The translations under genes were made by a program, and so were the position numbers. This document shows, piece by piece, positions 43,321 to 50,486 of a stretch of 52,299 nucleotides of DNA. Source of the DNA: Hydrogenobacter sp. (GTDB taxonomy: Bacteria > Aquificota > Aquificia > Aquificales > Aquificaceae); the NCBI GenBank assembly GCA_041287335.1, contig JBEULM010000020.1, positions 1-52,299 of the forward strand, read 5' to 3'. The notes beneath the pieces were generated by a model. The model had not been told where the DNA came from and ran no database searches. It saw nothing but the letters and a program-made list of their open reading frames with translations. The stretch's first letter is position 1, and each line of letters opens with the position of its first letter.

Positions 43321-44237
43321 GATTTTTTATATCTGCTAATATAAAAGAGAACAGACCTCTTTACTATTTGGTACTTACCTTTCTTGTCCTATTGCTCATT
43401 TACTGGCTCAGTTCCTGGTTCTTTTTTTATAATAAGTATGGCTTTACTTACTCATCAATCTTCAGGTACTTTTTTGGAGATCCCAATTTTCCTGAAAAGA
43501 TCTCTCTTGCACAGCTTTTTGAGGATATGCATGTGGAAATATTCTTAAAAGCCTTTTATCTTTTGGTGCTTTTTTCACTTTTTTTACTCTCCTCATTTCC
43601 AGAAAAATTGAAGATAACTTTTATAGCTATAAGTACCCTTTCTGCGGTAACTTTTATACTTTCTGACATCTTTGTATTGTATTTTTCACCACTCTTTATA
43701 TATATAAAGCTGATTTCTTTCTTTTTGTTTCAAGCTTTTAGCGGGATGGTTATTTTGCTGACACTCTTTTTTCTTATCTTTATGGGTGATAACAAGCCAA
43801 CAGGTATGTCAAATATCAAGTTTATAATTTTTGTATTCTCTTTCTTTTTGTTACTCTTTACCATTGTAAATTTTCCACTTTTTTTCTCAAAAATGGGTTT
43901 TACACCTGAAAGTATAAAAAGTTACTATCTGGGGAATCCTTCCACCTTTTCAAAGCCTAAGACACTTGATGGTATGTTTAAGATTTTTTATCCTCACATA
44001 CTTTCTATGGCTGTTTACTCTTTGGCTGTTGCTCACCTACTTCTTTTCACAAGTTCTAAGGGAAGGATTTTGATCGGCAGTTCCCTCTTTTTATTGTCTT
44101 TTCTTGATAACATATCCGGTTTTTTCGTTAGGTTTGTGTTTCCACAAATAGCAGTTATCAAAGTGATCATTTTTTTATTCCTTCAGGTTGTACTTTTATA
44201 CACCTCCCTCCTTTTGTTCTTGAACTCAAAAACTTAG
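43317..44237 (+). CDS. Polytopic membrane protein with internal duplication
   Basis: 306 residues, about eight membrane segments, extremely Phe/Leu rich. I do not recognise the family. Residues ~37-145 and ~194-303 are clearly repeated: GFTYSSIFRYFFGDP with GFTPESIKSYYLGNP, a His in DMHVEIFLKAF with one in FYPHILSMAVY, and FIYIKLISFFLFQ with IAVIKVIIFLFLQ. The paired His suggest a bis-His haem or metal site per repeat, as in cytochrome-b-like quinol oxidising subunits, but this is inference. It is last in the porin-cytochrome-FMN operon and overlaps the convergent MATE gene by 71 bases. Confidence 0.72.
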   Translation: MRFFISANIKENRPLYYLVLTFLVLLLIYWLSSWFFFYNKYGFTYSSIFRYFFGDPNFPEKISLAQLFEDMHVEIFLKAFYLLVLFSLFLLSSFPEKLKITFIAISTLSAVTFILSDIFVLYFSPLFIYIKLISFFLFQAFSGMVILLTLFFLIFMGDNKPTGMSNIKFIIFVFSFFLLLFTIVNFPLFFSKMGFTPESIKSYYLGNPSTFSKPKTLDGMFKIFYPHILSMAVYSLAVAHLLLFTSSKGRILIGSSLFLLSFLDNISGFFVRFVFPQIAVIKVIIFLFLQVVLLYTSLLLFLNSKT

Positions 44238-45561
44238 CTATCTCCCTTTTGTATGCCCAATAAAAAATGATGGCACGCATACTCATTTCAAAGCTCATAA
44301 ATATCCAGGGAACTAAGGGTGTGTGAAATTGCCTAAGGAGCAAATAAGACGGTATGATCCTGAAAAGCCAGAAAGATATGAGGTTGACGCCGAGGGGTAT
44401 GTAAGTTTTCCCCATGCCCTTTAAGGCACCTGAATATATGCTCGCGTAAGCCATCTGAGGTTGTGATAGAGCTACTATCACCAGATAATAAACCGCATAC
44501 CTTGTAACTTGACTGTCTCTTGTAAAGATCAGGGAAAAGTAGTGAGGGAATAAAAGCAGAAGAAGACCCATAAAACCCATTGTGAGAGCTGTTACATGTG
44601 CGGTTATTCTTACGCCATAATCAAGACCCGCATAATTTTTAGCCCCCCAATTTTGACCCGATAGAGTGGTGGATGCTGTCATGAATCCAAAACCTATCAT
44701 AAAGGAGGCGCTCTCAACCCTTAGTCCTATTTGGTGAGCAGCAAGCACCTTATCACCAAAGCTCGCGAGAAAGCCTACAAATATGTTAAAAGATAAGCTG
44801 GAAAAAGCTCTTTCAAGAGCTGTAGGGGTACCCACACGTAAGATCTTTATAAGAACATCTTTGCTAAAGGACAAACATATAGGAAAGGGCTTCCTTCCTC
44901 TGATGTAAAGGTAAATGTAAACTGCAAGCCCAACAAGTTCGGAAAGGGCGATTCCCCATCCTGCTCCCTTAGTTTCAAGTCTGGGAAATCCTAAGTTTCC
45001 GTATATGAGAAGGTAAGCGCTTGATATATTAACGAAATTCATAATAAGTGCCACCTTAAAAGGTGTCTTGGTGTCTCCATAGCCATTGTATGCCGCATAA
45101 AGGGTATTTGTGATAAAACCCACAATTATGAAAGTGAAAATAGGGTCAAGATACTCTTTTGCTAAGGCTGTGACGCCTTTTGACGCACCAAACTCACCCA
45201 TCAGGAAAGTTACGAGATTTGTACCAGTAAAAGTAAGGGGTAAGGCTGTAAGGATTGATAAGATCAAACCCCAGAGTAAAGCAGGGGAGGGATCTTTTTT
45301 TGCACCTGTCATTTGAGCTACCAAAACGGAGGTACCAGTGTAGGAAAGAGCCATTAAGGAGTAAATAAACCACAACATGCTCGCGGAGTAACCAACAGCG
45401 GCAACGGCAGTTGCGGAAAGACCAGAAACGAGTATTATGGAAAAGGCACTCTCTATGGTGTAAAGTAGGTTTGAGAGTATTATAGGGAAAGCGAGCTTTG
45501 TAACTTTTTTTGCAACGGATCGCCAGCTCTCATCGTGATCAATAAGTAGCCTATTTGACAT
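44167..45561 (-). CDS. MATE-family efflux transporter
   Basis: 464 residues, 12 membrane segments in two homologous halves. Family features: FPIILSNLLYTIESAFSIILVSGLSATAVAAVGYSA at TM1, LDPIFTFIIVGFITNTLYAAYNGYGDTKTP between halves, and SGALKGMGKTYIPLGVNLISFWLFRI. It exports cationic drugs or metabolites using Na+ or H+. The last 24 codons overlap the 3' end of the opposite membrane protein gene. It starts 11 bases inside the patatin gene; part of the ispF-patatin-MATE operon. Confidence 0.9.
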   Translation of the reverse strand: MSNRLLIDHDESWRSVAKKVTKLAFPIILSNLLYTIESAFSIILVSGLSATAVAAVGYSASMLWFIYSLMALSYTGTSVLVAQMTGAKKDPSPALLWGLILSILTALPLTFTGTNLVTFLMGEFGASKGVTALAKEYLDPIFTFIIVGFITNTLYAAYNGYGDTKTPFKVALIMNFVNISSAYLLIYGNLGFPRLETKGAGWGIALSELVGLAVYIYLYIRGRKPFPICLSFSKDVLIKILRVGTPTALERAFSSLSFNIFVGFLASFGDKVLAAHQIGLRVESASFMIGFGFMTASTTLSGQNWGAKNYAGLDYGVRITAHVTALTMGFMGLLLLLFPHYFSLIFTRDSQVTRYAVYYLVIVALSQPQMAYASIYSGALKGMGKTYIPLGVNLISFWLFRIIPSYLLLRQFHTPLVPWIFMSFEMSMRAIIFYWAYKREIAKFLSSRTKGGRCIKVQPEGIKK

Positions 45562-46297
45562 ATGCGCTCATCACCTCTAAAGTTTTTTTGTAACCGAGTG
45601 TGTATATCTCTTGCGCCCTCCAAAAATCTATGACGGAGTAGTTCTGAAGTTCTGGCTGTATAATTACATGGCATAGTTCTTTCCTTTTTTCTACATTTGA
45701 TCTCACAGCGAGTAGAAAACTCCTCGCTATTATGTGAAATATGCTCCTTACCTTTTCTAAAGTATTGGTAGGGTTAACGTCCGCGCCTATCAATATACCT
45801 TCTTTCTCCAAAAGAGGTTCTACAGGTAAGTTGTTGGTAACACCACCATCAATTAATATGTAATCTTCATACTTGATGGGTTCAAAAATACCCGGAAGCG
45901 CACAGCTTCCCAGAAGTATAGGATAGAGTGGTCCTTCATTAAAGTGAAAGCTCCTACCGCTTTTTATGTCCAGCACACCTATGTAAAGTTCTCTTTTAAG
46001 GTTCTCTATACGTTCCACCTCCAAATACTTTCTCAAGAACTTTTCCGCTTTGCTCAAACTGAAAAATCCGTATCTTGGCACCTTTGGGCGTATAACCTTT
46101 ATCCAGTCGGTCGCTTTTACTATCCTGAGCATCTCTTCAGGAGTGTAGCCTGCACAATAGAAAGCACCTACGAGCGCTCCAGCACTCACCCCGCTTATAG
46201 CTTCAATTTGAAATCCCATATCCCCAAGAGCCTTGATTACCCCTATATGAGCTATACCTCTTGAAGCACCACCGGAAAGGACAAGATTAACTTTCAT
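45551..46297 (-). CDS. Patatin-like phospholipase, RssA/YchK family
   Basis: 248 residues. The oxyanion loop LSGGASRGIAHIG (7-19), nucleophile elbow GVSAGALVG (about 38-46) and catalytic Asp in LIDGGVTNNLPVEPL (about 150) complete the Ser-Asp dyad of patatin lipases. It is a cytoplasmic lipid acyl hydrolase of unknown substrate. It overlaps ispF by 11 bases and the MATE gene by 11. Confidence 0.9.
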   Translation of the reverse strand: MKVNLVLSGGASRGIAHIGVIKALGDMGFQIEAISGVSAGALVGAFYCAGYTPEEMLRIVKATDWIKVIRPKVPRYGFFSLSKAEKFLRKYLEVERIENLKRELYIGVLDIKSGRSFHFNEGPLYPILLGSCALPGIFEPIKYEDYILIDGGVTNNLPVEPLLEKEGILIGADVNPTNTLEKVRSIFHIIARSFLLAVRSNVEKRKELCHVIIQPELQNYSVIDFWRAQEIYTLGYKKTLEVMSAYVK

Positions 46298-46760
46298 GAC
46301 CTAAAAGGATAACACAGTAACATACAGCACCCTTATCTTTACAAAAACCTTCCCTTCTCTTTCCTTTTATAGATATGGCTGTCTTGTCTACATGCATTAT
46401 CCTGGAGAGGTTATCTACTATAATGTTTTTGTAGGGAGATATTTTGGGATCGTCCATAACAAGCACACAGTCAAGATTTATTATACTAAACCCCTTGTTT
46501 CTCATTCTTCTAAGAGCTTCCTTTAAGAACACTTCAGATGAAGCGTTTTTCCATCTCTCATCTCTATCAGGAAAAAGCTCACCGATGTCCGGTTCACCAA
46601 TAGCGCTCAAAAGGGCATCAGTTATAGCATGAAGTAAAATATCACCGTCTGAATGCCCCTTAAAACCCGCTGTATGCTCTATCAACACACCACCAAGATA
46701 AAGTGGCTTACCTTCTTCAAATTCATGCGAATCAAAACCCAAGCCTATCCTCAAAAACAT
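46287..46760 (-). CDS. ispF: 2-C-methyl-D-erythritol 2,4-cyclodiphosphate synthase
   Basis: 157 residues. The zinc site is visible in RIGLGFDSHEF (Asp-x-His) and the HSDGDILLHAITDALL helix; GEPDIGELFPD and the C-terminal KGAVCYCVILL follow. This is MEP-pathway step five, for isoprenoids. ATG 46760 is chosen because family proteins start 3-6 residues before R-I/V-G-x-G-x-D. It leads the ispF-patatin-MATE operon; a TATGGT-like box 9 nt upstream is a weak promoter candidate. Confidence 0.95.
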   Translation of the reverse strand: MFLRIGLGFDSHEFEEGKPLYLGGVLIEHTAGFKGHSDGDILLHAITDALLSAIGEPDIGELFPDRDERWKNASSEVFLKEALRRMRNKGFSIINLDCVLVMDDPKISPYKNIIVDNLSRIMHVDKTAISIKGKRREGFCKDKGAVCYCVILLGHES

Positions 46761-47020
46761 GATGATACACCATAACAAAACACTTGACCTTTCACTCCAA
46801 AATCGTAGATGCTGTAGCTTAACTCCTCACAATTTACAATAGTTCCTTCATACTTCAATTGGACTATTTTACCACACACAGAAAACACTTTCACAGATAC
46901 AAATTCCTGTGATATACGTCAGGTGAGAAATTGGCTCGTATATAGCAAGACTCATTAAAGGGATCAATAAGGAGCTTGTAAAAAAATTCCCATCTGGCAT
47001 TTTCCCTCGATAATATCAGG

Positions 47021-47026
47021 TATAAT
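47021..47026 (+). promoter_or_regulatory. -10 box before the split restriction-like gene
   Basis: TATAAT ends 6 nt before an out-of-frame ATG (47032) and 11 nt before the in-frame ATG 47037. GGAGG at 47039-47043 is too far from the alternative start at 47067 to be decisive. The rest of 46761-47020 shows no gene. Confidence 0.4.
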
Positions 47027-47036
47027 TTCGTATGAA

Positions 47037-47354
47037 ATGGAGGAAAAGCAAGATAAAGAAAGCATTATGACAGTAGAGTTTATTGGCTATATTAAAAAGG
47101 GTCTATCTTATAAGTTCATAAATAGGATAGAAATTCCTGCAGTAGATTTTCATCCCTTAGGCATACAAAAAGCTCCAACGAGGTTTTTAGTCAAGGTAAA
47201 TGGTTATAACGTAGCGGTGTGTTTATGGGTATCTCCAAAAAGGACAAGAAGCTACCCTTATGCAAGGGTGTATGATATACTCACTCAAGAAGCTTCTAAG
47301 AAAGTTAGCATTATACCTATAGTGAAGGATGAGGGTATAGAAGGAGATAGAGAC
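47037..47354 (+). pseudogene. Restriction-endonuclease-like gene, N-terminal fragment (split by inversion)
   Basis: The reading frame is open for 202 codons (to 47645), but only the first ~106 codons belong to this family: WVSPKRTRSYPYARVYDIL and VSIIPIVKDEGIEGDRD are N-terminal hallmarks of a conserved hypothetical, endonuclease-like family I recall with a FLQWDTVSL continuation. That continuation is absent here and present on the opposite strand at 52157. After codon 106 (GAC, ending 47354) the protein changes character. The true start may be ATG 47067 (MTVEFIGYIKKG). Family recognition is from memory and needs a search. Confidence 0.7.
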
Positions 47355-47645
47355 CTGGCGGTAGAACATGAAGTTGTATATGAGAGACTCAGGCTTGCAA
47401 AAGTCTGGCTTATGCCTTCAGAAAGATACGAAGTCTTGCCAGAAGATATTGCGAAGGTTTCAAGAAGCCATGAATGTATCCTATGTAGTATACGCGACTC
47501 TGTGTGTCCTGTGTTTCAAACAGGCTCTTCCTTTGGTGGTTCCCTTGTGCTTACTAGGCTTTACAAAAAACTTCATGATCCAAGAAATGCAAAGGAGGAG
47601 CAAGGTTGGTACAATAAACACACTCTAATGGCAGGGATGGTATAG
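47355..47645 (+). pseudogene. Unrelated gene fragment fused in frame after the breakpoint
   Basis: These 96 codons continue the 47037 frame but look like a different protein. It has a cysteine cluster CILCSIRDSVC, then CPVFQTGSSFGGSLVLTRLY, which weakly recalls the C-P-x-C/F...GSSF glycine-rich loop of CRISPR RAMP proteins. On the minus strand upstream of 52158 a frame beginning MEDNIVCLSKFVNKKQ would run into this sequence if the inversion were undone, although the exact junction does not join in frame without a small indel. The ORF ends where the cmr1 remnant ends. Function not assigned. Confidence 0.4.
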
Positions 47646-48020
47646 GATGGCTGGTAGGGAAGATTTTGTATTTTCTTCTATTCTCATTTTTCTGAAAATT
47701 AGTATGTTCTCGTATCCAAGGTATGATATTACAGGCTTGATTTCTATTTTATCTAATCTAAGTTGTTCTTTATCAATAGGCCTACCAGCAGGATTTTTAA
47801 TTTTAAACCAGAATATAGAAGAGATTTCTTGATTGCCAAACAGCTTGCTCTACTCTTCGTATATACTATCTGTGCTATTTATTTTAGCCTGTAGCATTTT
47901 ACAATACCACCATCTCAAAAGTCCTATAAAGCTTGCAGGTCTAAGCTCTGCATTTTTCGGGTTCGCTCTCCCTATGAAGGCTGGTGTTATGAATTCAAGC
48001 TCAAAGGTTAGCTTTTTCAT
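47625..48020 (-). pseudogene. cmr1: Cmr1 (type III-B CRISPR RAMP protein), truncated with in-frame TAG
   Basis: Begins MKKLTFELEFITPAFIGRAN...ELRPASFIGLLRWWY, the Cmr1/Cas7-group signature (F-x-T-P-x-F-x-G and LRP-x-S-x-x-GLLRWW). After 56 codons a TAG at 47852-47850 interrupts it, but the frame beyond still reads SKLFGNQEISSIFWFKI, the expected E-x-K-LFG continuation. It ends for good at TAG 47627-47625, about 130 codons in total against the ~280 or more typical of Cmr1. The start ATG overlaps the csx1 stop (ATGA), so the two were co-translated. No cmr2-6, cas1, cas2 or cas6 is present. Confidence 0.8.
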
Positions 48021-49270
48021 AGCCTGCCCTTTATTTTTTCTGACAAATCTATGAGTATTTTGCATATTTCTTGGCTTAAACCTTTTTCTTTCAAGTTGGT
48101 AAGGTCCTGAATTATATTATTTATTCTTTCCTCTATATCTTTAACCATACTATTAGCTTTGTCGTCTTCCACTGAAGTAAAAGCATGGGATGCTGCGTTT
48201 CTTAAATGACTAATATTAGAAGCTATATCTCTTATCATTTTTACGATTTCTTTTATGCTTTTATCTTCAATATTATCATCTTTAATATCCTGCAAAGCAC
48301 CCAGCAGTGAATCCAACTTTTTCCTATCTGATTCTTTAATACCACAAGATTGCGCTAAATAACTTATAAAACCTTCCCTAAGCACCTCTAATGCTTGGCT
48401 GAACCTTTTGGTTTTCATATAAAGAGAAGCAAAACTTGTGTAATCTTCAAGATTTTCAAATTTATAACCTTTAAGAGTGTAATACTCGCTCTTTTTAAAC
48501 TTGTCAAAAAGCAAACTTACCGCATACATTCTTGGGTCCTTTTCAAATGTGCTTTTGATGTTTTGCCTCTGCAGAATGTCTTCTATGTCCGATATTTTTT
48601 TAGGATACACCCTTAGAGCATTTGTAAAATACGCATTACTCAAAGTTTTTAATACTTTACTCAACGCCTTTATCCCAGAATAATCTTTTTGTTTATCTTT
48701 CTCTAAACCACTTAAGTACTTCTCCAAGTATTCACTTAGAGAATATACATCTCCATAATCTAAAAAAGTCTTAAAGGAATATATAAGGTTGTCAAGATCA
48801 AGCATGGGTTTTAGGTCTACTACTTGCGCTTCTTGACTGCCTCTTTCATACATACCGTAGAAAATACCCTTAATTTCTGCATTTTCGATAATGTTAATAA
48901 GTCTTATCACGGTAAATATGAATAAAGAAATGCTTCTAAAACCATGAGTTATATCAAAATAAACTTCACTTTCCCTAACTTCTTGTATAATTTCCTGCAT
49001 AACTTCTTTAAATCCTTCCCACAGTTCCTCTTCGTTTTTTCCATAAGGAATCAATACCTTTTTGTATTTCTGGGGAAAGTATTTATCTGGATATTCTTCC
49101 CATTTTGATTCTTGTGTGCCTATTATGATTATGCTATCGGGTTTTACCACTTCTTTACATAGGAAGTATGACACATAATTCGTTTTCATAGACTTCTTTC
49201 CGAGGATATAGGAGGTCTCACTGTAAGGTCCTGTTCCGAGGAGGGATATAAAAACCTTTTTTCTCTTCAT
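48017..49270 (-). CDS. Csx1-family CARF-HEPN CRISPR ancillary ribonuclease (TM1812-like)
   Basis: 417 residues. The N-terminal CARF-like Rossmann domain (about 1-160) starts VFISLLGTGPYSETSY and includes VYFDITHGFRSISLFIF, the TM1812/TIGR02221 signature. The C-terminal helical HEPN domain has the catalytic R-x4-H as SHLRNAASHAF (Arg357, His362). Such proteins are activated by cyclic oligoadenylate from Cas10 and cut RNA. Here the frame is intact and both sites are kept, but the Cas10 needed to make the signal is not in the window. GGGGGAT lies 7 bases before the ATG. Confidence 0.86.
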   Translation of the reverse strand: MKRKKVFISLLGTGPYSETSYILGKKSMKTNYVSYFLCKEVVKPDSIIIIGTQESKWEEYPDKYFPQKYKKVLIPYGKNEEELWEGFKEVMQEIIQEVRESEVYFDITHGFRSISLFIFTVIRLINIIENAEIKGIFYGMYERGSQEAQVVDLKPMLDLDNLIYSFKTFLDYGDVYSLSEYLEKYLSGLEKDKQKDYSGIKALSKVLKTLSNAYFTNALRVYPKKISDIEDILQRQNIKSTFEKDPRMYAVSLLFDKFKKSEYYTLKGYKFENLEDYTSFASLYMKTKRFSQALEVLREGFISYLAQSCGIKESDRKKLDSLLGALQDIKDDNIEDKSIKEIVKMIRDIASNISHLRNAASHAFTSVEDDKANSMVKDIEERINNIIQDLTNLKEKGLSQEICKILIDLSEKIKGRL

Positions 49271-49357
49271 TACAAATCCCCCATATTTTAATCATCAAAA
49301 GGAAACTGCTTTTCATTTTTCCCTCCGTTACGGGATATTATATCAAACATAAATCCT

Positions 49358-49386
49358 CTTTCAACTTCACACGGTAGATTAGCAAC
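49358..49386 (-). CRISPR. Solitary CRISPR repeat (array remnant)
   Basis: The 29 bases read on the minus strand begin GTTGCTAATCTACC, continue GTGTGAAGTTGAAAG and end in GTTGAAAG, the typical 3' handle of type I-B/III repeats. It differs at only a few positions from the Aquifex-type repeat I remember (GTTCCTAATGTACC, then GTGTGGAGTTGAAAC). An AT-rich leader-like stretch lies on its 5' side and csx1 begins 88 bases beyond its 3' side. No second repeat at spacer distance is seen, so the array has collapsed. Confidence 0.65.
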
Positions 49387-49687
49387 TTTTATTACAAATT
49401 ACAATTTATAATATACCACAGTTTTTTAGTCATCATCCTTATATCCTGAAGGATCAATCATAAGAGCTTTACCTTCTCCACGCCAGCCAGCAGATATATA
49501 CGCCAGCTTCCTAACTCAAAAGGCTTATATAAAACGCTGTAGGTTGCAATGAGTCGCTTAGCCCGGGGAAGGGTGGTATATAACCGCCTGGTTATTGCTT
49601 AATAATTTATTCATTTCCCTGAGCCATTCGCCGAGTTTGTTCCGTGTCCACAGTTCAGCTCTTACCTGTAATTATACCTTCACAGGT

Positions 49688-49711
49688 TTTTCTGAGGAAT
49701 TCCCCAGAAAA
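49688..49711. repeat. 24-bp near-perfect palindrome centred on GGAATTCC
   Basis: TTTTCTG-A-GGAATTCC-C-CAGAAAA: one mismatched pair, no loop. It could be a protein-binding site for a symmetric dimer or a cruciform. Confidence 0.6.
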
Positions 49712-49959
49712 GTGGATAAGAGGTCAAGGACACAAGGACAGCTTGACACAGGATTATAAGTGGGTATTTATTTTTACAAATTTTGAAACACTTCAAAAAT
49801 TGGTAAAATGCGATGAAATACTGGTCGCAAATAATTTTTCAGTCAGGAAAAAAGAACAACAGAAGCCTCTATTATTTTTGTTTTGAATGTGGTGGACTTT
49901 TTAAGGCTTTACGAAGATAGACATGGTTAACCTCTAAAATTTGAGTATGATTAACTAAA

Positions 49960-50001
49960 CTTTCTAACTTTCTGGGTATATATAGGTAGAAAGTTAGAAA
50001 G
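49960..50001. repeat. 14-bp perfect inverted repeat with 14-base loop
   Basis: CTTTCTAACTTTCT (49960-49973) and AGAAAGTTAGAAAG (49988-50001). A shorter copy of the same unit, AACTTTC/GAAAGTT, lies at 50048-50074. No U-run follows, so a terminator is unlikely. Confidence 0.65.
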
Positions 50002-50101
50002 ATTAGAAATCTTTGAGAGTCAAGCACTTGGCTATGATATAGTTCCAAACTTTCCGATTTCTGACCAGAAAGTTAAAAAATCTAAAAAACTTATCCAAGC
50101 C

Positions 50102-50343
50102 TTGACTGACAGAGCTTTCCTGCCATTTCCTTTAACGTGTTAAATTAAACCCCCTTTAAACCTTTGATAGACAAGGCTTAGAGATATTGAAAAAAAAGAT
50201 TGAAAATCTGATGTAATTTTGTGGGTCATAGTGGGTCATAATGGGCTATTCAAGTTATTGACTGACAAGGCTTTGGAAATTTTCCATTGAAAGACAAGGT
50301 TTTTGAAAGGGGCTATTTTCAAGGCTTTGAAAGGCAAGGGTTT
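50102..50343 (+). repeat. Five iteron-like repeats, consensus TTGAnnGACAAGGCTT
   Basis: Copies start at 50102, 50164, 50258, 50287 and 50327 (the last with one extra base), spaced 29-94 bases, all in one orientation. They end at the 3' side of tRNA-Val. A separate 10-base tandem, GTGGGTCATA twice, is at 50221-50240. Direct repeats of this size are typical of replication-initiator or recombinase binding sites; no replication gene is adjacent. Confidence 0.55.
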
Positions 50344-50347
50344 AAAA

Positions 50348-50419
50348 TGGGCGATGGAGGACTTGAACCTCCGACCTCCATCGTGTGAGGATGGCGCTCT
50401 ACCTCTGAGCTAATCGCCC
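50348..50419 (-). tRNA. tRNA-Val (anticodon CAC)
   Basis: A 72-base cloverleaf on the minus strand: acceptor GGGCGAT/ATCGCCC, D-arm GCTC/GAGC, anticodon stem CCATC/GATGG with loop CTCACAC (anticodon CAC), variable AGGTC, T-arm GGAGG-TTCAAGT-CCTCC, discriminator A. CCA is not encoded. It lies inside the rearranged island and could have served as its integration site. Confidence 0.95.
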
Positions 50420-50486
50420 TTACTGATAAGGTAAATTATACAACTTTCTAAAAGAATTCAAGCCTATTTTGTAAATTTTTAAAGTT

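Larger units (their letters stand above)
49271..50347. other. Non-coding, A+T-rich, repeat-rich stretch
   Basis: About 1.1 kb without a convincing gene. It contains a CRISPR repeat relic (49358-49386), a G+C-richer block with small hairpins (about 49475-49600), a 24-bp palindrome (49688-49711), a 14-bp perfect inverted repeat (49960-50001) and five copies of a 16-bp iteron-like sequence up to the tRNA gene (50102-50343). A GTG-started frame of 80 codons at 49644-49886 has no recognisable domain, no ribosome site and spans the palindrome; I do not call it. Confidence 0.6.

Noticed and set aside
47647-47832. 61-codon plus-strand frame
   Set aside because: It is antisense to the cmr1 remnant, whose frame has clear family features.
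49288-49398. A 36-codon minus-strand frame (FVIKVANLPCEVERGF...) upstream of csx1
   Set aside because: Most of it is the CRISPR repeat relic read as protein; there is no start codon or ribosome site.
49644-49886. 80-codon GTG-started frame
   Set aside because: No recognisable domain or ribosome-binding site, and it spans a 24-bp palindrome in an intergenic, AT-rich stretch.
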